In this document: positions 57,338 to 64,000 of the stretch, piece by piece
Layout of the letters: each line of letters starts with the position of its first letter
Numbering within the stretch: position 1 is the stretch's first letter
NCBI RefSeq assembly: GCF_052857255.1
Contig: NC_135498.1
Coordinates: 88,158,639 to 88,222,638 of the forward strand
Source of the DNA: Amblyomma americanum
Lineage: Eukaryota > Arthropoda > Arachnida > Ixodida > Ixodidae
DNA length: 64,000 nucleotides
Direction: 5' to 3'
Program-made: the position numbers and the translations under genes
The notes under the pieces: model-generated
What the model saw: only the letters and a program-made list of their open reading frames with translations
Told to the model about the DNA's origin: nothing
Database searches by the model: none

Positions 57338-57911
57338 TGTGGGGGTTCTTACTAAGCCGTCGAGCCTCCTTTGAGGTCTAGGCCATGAACTCCGAGCTCC
57401 CGGTATCGCACACCACGCGCGGCCGTTCTCACGGCGGCGCAGCAGAAATGCGAAATAAACACAGCACGGAACAGGACGCTTTGCCCGGAGCCAAACGTTT
57501 ATTGGGTTCTCCCAAGTCGCTGGCTGCTTGAATCTTGATCTGTGACCCTTGCCGTCTGGCTTGGTCGTGCGGCTGACGGGGCAAGATGGCGACAACAAAG
57601 AGGGAAGAAGGGAGTTAATTACCTGACGTCCTCTCGCTGTCGCGGCTCGCTGAAGTCTCCCACCGGCCACGACCGGTACCCGCCGATCTCTGCGCACTTG
57701 CCCGTTGTCACATTCGGCCAATCAGCAACTGCTCCGGCGGCGCCTGGCGGTGCGCGCTTGCGCCCGGTTTTGAGGAAGGAGGCAGCGCAGCGCTCTCGAG
57801 CAGACCATCTGGCTACTGGCCTGTGGGGAAGGAGGAAAGCTTCCGCTTTCCTGCTTCTCCACGGCGCGCCCCGCCGGCCCGGGAAGGGTACGGCACTCCG
57901 AAACTCCCACA
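57338..57911 (-). repeat. LTR 1 of the array
   Basis: 574 bp. On the minus strand it contains CCCAATAAACG as a polyadenylation signal. Confidence 0.92.
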
Positions 57912-57989
57912 CTCCTCCTCCCTAAAGACCGAACGTCCCCCGAGTTCAGCGGACGGTAGACTGCAATGATCTCATTAAAGCCTTTACCT

Positions 57990-58715
57990 TTATTGGCCGC
58001 TTACAAGTTCCAAGTCCCCCAGCAGATCGAAATCCATAACAAGGTCTCCGATGTCGTCGTCTGCTGGGGTTGGCGTCGCAGCAGGAGGCGCGGTCCCTGG
58101 CCTGGGTGGTGCGACCAGGGCTCGGGACTCCGGGGCGACCTCCATCCGAAGCACCCTGGCCGCGAACACAGGGTCCCGCGCCATCCGGGCCTGCACCACC
58201 TCGGCGTCCAGGCTGCTGCCCTCCAGCCGCTGCCGGTGGTAGCTGGAGGCGACGTGTGTGCGCCGGCTGACAATCAAGCCGCCGCACTCCGGGCAGTAGG
58301 CGGCCGTCGGCTCCGGTGGCATCACGGCTTCCGGGTGCGCCGCCAGGTGGTCTGTGATGGTGTTGCCCCGGAAAATGGAAGGGACCCAATCTCGCGCCAG
58401 GCCCGCCTCCACCTGCAGCTGTCTGTCCCACGGCGCCACGCTCACGTATGAGCGCGGTGGCGCATCGCCGGCCTGATGTGCCCAGGTGGTGACGGACGAC
58501 CGACACCGGCGTCCGGCTGTCCCGGCCGAAGCGGGTCCTCGGCGCCCGGCTGCCCGATCTGGGTGGCGAGGTGCGGGCGCGGCCCCCGAAAGCCGGTGAT
58601 AGGGGTCAGGTGCTTGCGGGCCGCCGGCGTGGTACTCCGCTGCACCGCGGCCTCCATGCTGCCGCGGTCGCGGCCATGGCCCTGCTTTTGGCCACTGCGC
58701 CGCTTGACATCTCAT
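57990..58715 (-). CDS. accessory frame of the LTR element, Cys2His2-like (copy 1)
   Basis: 241 codons from the ATG at 58715. The N-terminal half is Pro/Arg/Gly-rich. The C-terminal half contains CPECGGLIVSRRTHVASSYH (C141, C144, H154, H160; spacing C-x2-C-x9-H-x5-H), a possible zinc site, then a helical stretch (DAEVVQARMARDPVFAARVL) and an acidic tail (DDDIGDLVMDFDLLGDLELV). In the same frame upstream, 59135-58737 is open but separated by a TGA. Other frames are also open because of GC richness, so coding is not proved. No similarity to gag or polymerase was recognised. Confidence 0.42.
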   Translation of the reverse strand: MRCQAAQWPKAGPWPRPRQHGGRGAAEYHAGGPQAPDPYHRLSGAAPAPRHPDRAAGRRGPASAGTAGRRCRSSVTTWAHQAGDAPPRSYVSVAPWDRQLQVEAGLARDWVPSIFRGNTITDHLAAHPEAVMPPEPTAAYCPECGGLIVSRRTHVASSYHRQRLEGSSLDAEVVQARMARDPVFAARVLRMEVAPESRALVAPPRPGTAPPAATPTPADDDIGDLVMDFDLLGDLELVSGQ

Positions 58716-59234
58716 CGCCCCACGTCCGACGCGGTATCAGTGCTGCCGCGGTCGCGGCAGGGGTCCTGCGTGGGGCCGCGGCACCGGCTGGTCCCGAGTT
58801 CTTCGTGCCGATGGCCGGCGAGCCCGTTGCCGCTGGTGGTCGGCTGGACGCTCATGCCCGGAAGCTCGCCCCACCGACACTTGATAGGCTGCCTCCATGG
58901 TGGTGCGTTCGAAGTGAGCGCCGCGGTCACTTGGGGCTGACGACCGTCCTCCCGCAGTGTCCTCTGGGAAACACATTTGAGCTCCCCATTGGCTCTTTCC
59001 TTCGGGTCTAATATGTCGCAGCTTGCCGTTCGGAAAAGTCACGGTTCGACTGAGGAGCAGGGGTTGGCGGGGATCATCGCGTGGTCCCCTTCTGGGAATT
59101 TTGAAGTCCATTGACCTCTTTGCGGCCTCAGCCACCCCTTTTCGCCGGTGGGTGCAATCTTCCGGGGTCCCTCCGTCCTTCGTCCGCTAATCAGCCTTCG
59201 GCACGGCTCGGGCACCCTTCGCCCCGTTGTCCCC

Positions 59235-59552
59235 TTAGCAGCGCTTTCGCTTGCTGCGGGTATTGTAGGGGTGCGTTGGGGTCAGCGACCTTTCCCCGCG
59301 ATTTCGCGTGGCCGGAACCTCTCTCTCCACGGCGGCTTCCCTTTGGAAGTACCTCTTTAGCTCCCCTACATGGATGGACCCGCTGAGTCGAGCCGAGTTC
59401 GGACCCCTTAGCTTGTAGTTAAGTGGCGACAGCTTCTCAGCAACGATGAATGGGCCGACCCATTTGGGCGCGAGGAATGCCGCAAATCCCGTGCTCGCAT
59501 CGCTGAGCGCGTGGTTGCGTTTGAGAGCCAAATCTCCTACTTGGAATTCCAA
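59235..59552 (-). pseudogene. integrase C-terminal fragment (copy 1)
   Basis: 105 codons just inside the primer site: MEFQVGDLALKRNHALSDAS, then APKWVGPFIVAEKLSPLNYK, LRGPNSARLSGSIHVGELKR and a basic end. This is the GPF/Y-type C-terminal module of Ty3/gypsy integrases. The catalytic core and all upstream polyprotein are missing, so it marks the 3' border of an internal deletion. Confidence 0.82.
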
Positions 59553-59587
59553 GTCCCAATGCGTTCGATCATAGTAGGGGCGCCAGT

Positions 59588-60161
59588 TGTGGGGGTTCTT
59601 ACTAAGCCGTCGAGCCTCCTTTGAGGTCTAGGCCGTGAACTCCGAGCTCCCGGTATCGCACACCACGCGCGGCCGTTCTAACGGCGGTGCAGCAGAAATG
59701 TGAAATAAACACAGCACGGAACAGGACGCTTTGCCCGGAGCCAAATGTTTATTGGGTTCTCCCAAGTCGCTGGCTGCTTGAATCTTGATCTGTGACCCTT
59801 GCCGTCTGGCTTGGTCGTGCGGCTGACAGGGCAAGATGGCGACAACAAAGAGGGAAGAAGGGAGGTAATTACCTGACGTCCTCTCGCTGTCGCGACTCGC
59901 TGAAGTCTCCCACCGGCCACGACCGGTATCCGCCGATCTCGGCGCACTTGCCCGTTGTCACATTCGGCCAATCAGCGACCGCTCTGGCGGCGCCTGGCGG
60001 TGCGCGCTTGCGACCGGTTTTGAGGAAGGAGGCAGTGCAACGCTCTCGAGCAGACCATCTGGCTACTGGCCCGTGGGGAAGGAGGAAAGCTTCCGCTTTC
60101 CTGCTTCTCCACGGCGCGCCCCGCTGGCCCGGGAAGGGTACGGCACTCCGAAACTCCCACA
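59588..60161 (-). repeat. LTR 2 (shared middle LTR)
   Basis: 574 bp, serving as 5' LTR of one unit and 3' LTR of the other. No target duplication flanks it. Confidence 0.92.
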
Positions 60162-60239
60162 CTCCTCCTCCCTAAAGACCGAACGTCCCCTGAGTTCAGC
60201 GGACGGTAGACTGCAATGATCTCATTAAAGCCTTTACCT

Positions 60240-60962
60240 TTATTGGCCGCTTACAAGTTCCAAGTCCCCCAGCAGATCGAAATCCATAACAAGGTCTCCG
60301 ATGTCGTCGTCTGCTGGGGTTGGCGTCGCAGCAGGAGGCGCGGTCCCTGGCCCAGGTGGTGCGACCAGGGCTCGGGACTCCGGGGCGACCTCCATCTGAA
60401 GCACCCTGGCCGCGAACACAGGGTCCCGTGCCATCCGGGCCCGCACCACCTCGGCGTCCAGGCTGCTCCCCTCCAGCCGCTGCCGGTGGTAGCTGGAGGC
60501 GACGTGTGTGCGCCGGCTGACAATCAAGCCGCCGCACTCCGGGCAGTAGGCGGCCGTCGGCTCCGGTGGCATTACGGCTTCCGGGTGCGCCGCCAGGTGG
60601 TCTGTGATGGTGTTGCCCCGGAAAATGGAAGGGACCCGCTCTCGCGCCAGGCCCGCCTCCACCTGCAGCTGTCTGTCCCACGGCGCCACGCTCCCGTATG
60701 AGCACGGTGGCTTATCGCCGGCCTGATGTGCCCAGGTGGTGACGGACCGACACCGGGGTCCGGCTGTCCCGGCCGAAGCGGGTCCTCGGCGCCCGGCTGC
60801 CCGATCTGGGTGGCGAGGTGTGGGCGCGGCCCCCGAAAGCTGGTGATAGGGGTCAGGTGCTTGCGGGCCGCCGGCGTGGTACTCCGCTGCACCGCGGCCT
60901 CCGTGCTGCCGCGGTCGCGGCTGTGGCCCTGCTTGTGGCCACTGCGCCGCTTGACATCTCAT
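60240..60962 (-). CDS. accessory frame of the LTR element, Cys2His2-like (copy 2)
   Basis: 240 codons, one fewer than copy 1, with the same C-x2-C-x9-H-x5-H site and acidic tail. Substitutions are scattered and the single indel is in frame. The upstream open part (61382-60984) is again separated by a TGA at the same place. Confidence 0.42.
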   Translation of the reverse strand: MRCQAAQWPQAGPQPRPRQHGGRGAAEYHAGGPQAPDPYHQLSGAAPTPRHPDRAAGRRGPASAGTAGPRCRSVTTWAHQAGDKPPCSYGSVAPWDRQLQVEAGLARERVPSIFRGNTITDHLAAHPEAVMPPEPTAAYCPECGGLIVSRRTHVASSYHRQRLEGSSLDAEVVRARMARDPVFAARVLQMEVAPESRALVAPPGPGTAPPAATPTPADDDIGDLVMDFDLLGDLELVSGQ

Positions 60963-61481
60963 CGCCCCACGTCCGACGCGGTCTCAGTGCTGCCGCGGTC
61001 GCGGCAGGGGTCCTGCGTGGGGCCGCGGCACCGGCTGGTCCCGAGTTCTTCGTGCCGATGGCCGGCGAGCCCGTTGCCGCTGGTGGTTGGCTGGACGCTC
61101 ATGCCCGGAAGCTCGCCCCACCGACACTTGATAGGCTGCCTCCATGGTGGTGCGTTCGAAGTGAGCGCCGCGGTCACTTGGGGCTGACGACAGTCCTCCC
61201 GCAGTGTCCTCTGGGAAACACATTTGAGCTTCCCATTGGCTCTTTCCTTCGGGTCTAATATGTCGCAGCTTGCCGTTTAGAAAAGTCACGGTACGACTGA
61301 GGAGCAGGGGTTGGCGGGGGTCATCGCATGGTCCCCTTCTGGGAATATTGAAGTCCATTGACCTCTTTGCGGCCTCGGCCACCCCTTTTCGCCGGTGGGT
61401 GCAATCTTCCGGGGTCCCTCCGTCCTTCGTCCGCTAATCAGCCTTCGGCACGGCTCGGGCACCCTTCGCCCCGTTGTCCCC

Positions 61482-61796
61482 TTAGCGCTTTCGCTTTCTG
61501 CGGGTATTGTAGGGGTGCGTCGGGGTCAGCGACCTTTCCCCGCGATTTCGCGTGGCCGGAACCTCTCTCTCCATGGCGGCTTCCCTTTGGAAGTACCTTT
61601 TTAGCTCCAATACATGGATGGGCCCGCTGAGTCGAGCAGAGTTCGGACCCCTCAGCTTGTAGTTAAGTGGCGACAGCTTCTCAGTAACGATGAATGGGCC
61701 GACCCATTTGGGCGCGAGGCCTGCCGCAAATCCCGTGCTCGCATCGCTGAGCGCGTGGTTGCGTTTGAGAGCCAAATCTCCTACTTGGAATTCCAA
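61482..61796 (-). pseudogene. integrase C-terminal fragment (copy 2)
   Basis: 104 codons. Same module as copy 1 with a few substitutions (for example GFAAGLAPKW, PFIVTEK). Confidence 0.82.
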
Positions 61797-61831
61797 GTCC
61801 CGATGCGTTCGATCATAGTAGGGGCGCCAGT

Positions 61832-62405
61832 TGTGGGGGTTCTTACTAAGCCTTCGAGCCTCCTTTGAGGTCTAGGCCGTGAACTCCGAGCTCCCGGTAT
61901 CGCACACCACGCGCGGCCGTTCTCACGGCGGCGCAGCAGAAATGCGAAATAAACACAGCACGGAACAGGACGCTTTGCCCGGAGCCAAACGTTTATTGGG
62001 TTCTCCCAAGTCGCTGGCTGCTTGAATCTTGATCTGTGACCCTTGCCGTCTGGCTTGGTCGTGCGGCTGACAGGGCAAGATGGCGACAACAAAGAGGGAA
62101 GAAGGGAGGTAATTACCTGACGTCCTCTCGCTGTCGCGGCTCGCTGAAGTCTCCCACCGGCCACGACCGGTATCCGCCGATCTTGGCGTACTTGCCCGTT
62201 GTTACATTCGGCCAATCAGCGACCGCTCCGGCGGCGCCTGGTGGTGCGCGCTTGCGACCGGTTTTGAGGAAGGAGGCGGCGCAGCGCTCTCGAGCAGACC
62301 ATCTGGCTACTCGCCGGTGGGGAAGGAGGAAAGCTTCCGCTTTCCTGCTTCTCCACGGCGCGCCCCGCCGGCCCGGGACGGGTACGGCACTCCGAAACTC
62401 CCACA
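61832..62405 (-). repeat. LTR 3 of the array
   Basis: 574 bp, followed by the ACAT duplication at 62406. It is the 5' LTR of the right-hand unit in minus orientation. Confidence 0.92.
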
Positions 62406-62409
62406 ACAT

Positions 62410-63149
62410 GCAGCACATTTTCAAAAAGCGTCATTTGGGTTGCCGTAGTCAGACCGACTACATTCCTGGCTGCGTTTAGTTACATAGGACTTAAAATATA
62501 GCTCCATTTTTCTGCATTTTTGATTAAAAGTGAGTTTGTTTCTTTCTTGTTTTCTCAAAGCATCCATTTTTGCTTTCTTGCTAATTTGCAGAAGCGATAT
62601 CTCAACCTTCAAGGCAGGTAGAACCATAATTTTTGTTAGCACACAATGTTAGGAACAGATTTTGGAATTTAGGTTTTAAAATTTAGCAGTTCTGCTCTAG
62701 ATCAGACAATAGGGTAGTACCCACATTTGGAACAGTGAACGTTGGATTGTTATAGCATCGCTGATATTTGTTACATCAAAATAGTACTTCTGATCTTGTA
62801 TTCCTTATGCTTTCTAGTACCTAGACATTTGTTAATACCAATTTCTGTAGTGCGGTTATTTTTTCATTGTTTCTGCAAATTATGAGAAATTTTTCTCATT
62901 TATCTTGTAGCTAACTGGCCTATTGAAAAAGAACTAGATATTTGAAATCGGTGCAAGAAACTGAATAAGAGTAGTAAATTTCATCAAATTTGGTCAAAAA
63001 ATAAAAAATATAGCTTTAAGAGCCATGCCCCCCCGCCCTCAATATTAAAAGGGATCAGAGGCCCCTTTTCTTGAATGTAGACAGCATGAATCCAAAGCAA
63101 GCCACCATTCTTTATGCTACTTGTCAGTGGTGGTCGGAACATTTCTTAT
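62410..63149. other. right remainder of MULE G and flank
   Basis: The first 70 bases continue the G frame (QHIFKKRHLGCRSQTDY) to a stop near 62479. AT-rich 3' sequence and the putative inverted end at 62995-63060 follow. Confidence 0.45.
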
Positions 63150-64000
63150 CTATAGTTTCGAAAAATTCACTGTGGTTTTTAAAAAGCAACGATCATTAAC
63201 ATAAAATCGGAGGTGGAGATGGATGGTATCAGATGCTCTGGATACCTCATCCGAAGGTATACAGGTTTCCTCAGTAGGTGAATGCGAGGCATCTTCCACT
63301 TTTACAGCAGCAGTTACATCTGCCAAGTACGAACTACCTTCCTCGGTGCTGCACTGACAGGGCTTTTCTACAGCTACACGCTCTACCTCCTTGTCACGAT
63401 CATCCGAACCTTCCGCATCGCTCAACGGTGGCACTGTTACCATCGCGTTGCCACTAACGTTGAAACTGCTTTCGGTTGCGTCAACAGTGAGCTCTCCGCT
63501 TCCCCTAGAGTTCTCGATCTGAGGATCTACCGACGCTGTATCCGAGCTACATTGCTCGTCTGCTTTTCCGAGCGATGTTTCCCTCTCCGGTGCCAGATCA
63601 AGCCTCTGCGAAAGTTTCCGCGCTTGAGATCGCGTAAGGGCCATGCATGCCACACCGGCAAAGAACGATTTTCCTTTATCTCTCAGAAGCTGCTCTGTGC
63701 TGTTTGAAAAGAGGTAAGGAAAATGCTTGGGGAGGGCGGCAGAGACTGCCGCCTTGGAATTAACCTGACCAAAAGAACTCTCAGTGGTCACCGTAGCGAT
63801 CTATAAGCAACCACATTGCTCCACAGCAACTTGCTTTATCCACGTGCATTCTCCTGTAAAGTCATTCGGAGAAACTAAAGACTGGTGGACAACGTCCATA
63901 GTTGCTGCCGAGTCTCGAAGGGCTCTGCACTTTTTGCCGTTCATGCTAATCTCCTGCATGTACGGTTCCAACAACTGCATATATTTGTCTGTTTCCCGAA
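63150..64000 (-). pseudogene. gypsy-type polyprotein fragment, protease region
   Basis: The minus strand from the right edge reads NGKKCRALRDSAATMDVVHQ. R-D-S-A is in the place of the D-T/S-G/A site of retroelement aspartic proteases. It continues with TKEA-like AAVSAALPKHFPYLFSN and a linker rich in Ser/Asp/Glu (ALTRSQARKLSQRLDLAPER and on), and ends at a stop at 63150. A TAG at 63801-63803 interrupts the frame after CGCL. The rest lies outside the window. Such sequences sit between gag and reverse transcriptase in tick gypsy elements. It is not functional as read. Confidence 0.7.

Larger units (their letters stand above)
57912..59587 (-). other. interior 1 of the array
   Basis: 1676 bp between primer-site-like and purine-tract-like sequences. 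It lacks gag, protease, reverse transcriptase and RNase H. It contains a leftover integrase C-terminus (59552-59235) and a GC-rich frame (59135-57990) described separately. Confidence 0.85.
60162..61831 (-). other. interior 2 of the array
   Basis: 1670 bp, same organisation as interior 1. The length difference of six bases comes from two 3-bp indels (near 58500/60745 and 59240/61485). Confidence 0.85.
57338..62405 (-). mobile_element. gypsy-type element as LTR-int-LTR-int-LTR array
   Basis: Three LTRs of 574 bp each (57338-57911, 59588-60161, 61832-62405) start TGTGGGGGTTC and end ACTCCCACA. Only the outer borders carry a target duplication, ACAT (57334-57337 and 62406-62409). The interiors are 1676 and 1670 bp and nearly identical. 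Orientation is minus: TGGCGCCCCTACTATGATCG starts two bases inside the right-hand LTRs (primer site), and AGGGAGGAGGAG precedes the left-hand LTRs (purine tract). One insertion followed by LTR-LTR unequal recombination explains the structure. Confidence 0.92.
54880..63060 (+). mobile_element. Mutator-like element G, interrupted by an LTR array
   Basis: A plus-strand MULE transposase (about 55900-57330) lies between sequences that look like diverged inverted ends. 55040-55105 (GTCAGGGGAGTCTAGGAGG ... ATGGCTCTTAGGGACG) matches the complement of 62995-63060 (GAGCCATGCCCC ... GGGATCAGAGGCCCC). The gypsy-type array at 57338-62405 is a later insertion; element G resumes at 62406. Outer limits are approximate because no terminal duplication was identified. 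Confidence 0.55.

Noticed and set aside
57946..58506. Second minus frame (186 codons) and plus frames of 154-161 codons in the array interior
   Set aside because: They overlap the zinc-site frame in other phases and reflect high GC; the frame chosen has the Cys/His site and the acidic tail and keeps its phase through both indels.

Overview
The window looks like nuclear DNA of a hard tick, probably a metastriate ixodid. The main evidence is the repeats: copies of a Ruka-type tRNA-derived SINE (known from Rhipicephalus and relatives), pogo/Tigger DNA transposons with TA target duplications, Mutator-like transposases, gypsy LTR elements and a non-LTR reverse transcriptase. There is also one spliced host gene with long introns. 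Nothing bacterial (operon, Shine-Dalgarno site, CRISPR) is visible. A 100-N assembly gap lies at 33519-33618.

Layout. 1-2154: a 5'-truncated LINE on the minus strand. 2.2-27.3 kb: intergenic DNA with fold-back MITEs, tRNA-derived SINEs, a 13-bp minisatellite, (GT)n, (ACTC)n and (TA)n arrays, and LINE 3' tails; I find no host exon there. 27.39-42.46 kb: a plus-strand gene for the mitochondrial rRNA 2'-O-methyltransferase MRM1 (SpoU/TrmH family). I place five exons: 27386-27403 (tentative), 28250-28419, 32509-32803, 36970-37089 and 42424-42464. The exons for the central SPOUT core were not found and may lie in the gap. Its introns carry a MITE, SINEs, two copies of a Tigger deletion derivative, and an LTR element nested in an older DNA transposon.

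43.5-50.2 kb: a stack of Tigger/pogo-like elements. An old transposase gene is split by elements C and D at one TA; C is split by element B; next door a Tigger is split by element E and by a Ruka SINE. Element D carries an almost intact transposase with one frameshift. 51.5-57.3 kb: two Mutator-like (MULE) transposases in head-to-head orientation, both broken. The second is interrupted at 57338-62405 by a non-autonomous gypsy-type element in the form LTR-internal-LTR-internal-LTR. 63.15-64.0 kb: a gypsy-type polyprotein fragment with a protease-like site, running off the right edge.

The only host gene supported is MRM1. Everything else is mobile DNA or unassigned sequence. The insertion order can be read directly from target duplications, and in one place from a filled and an empty copy of the same site.
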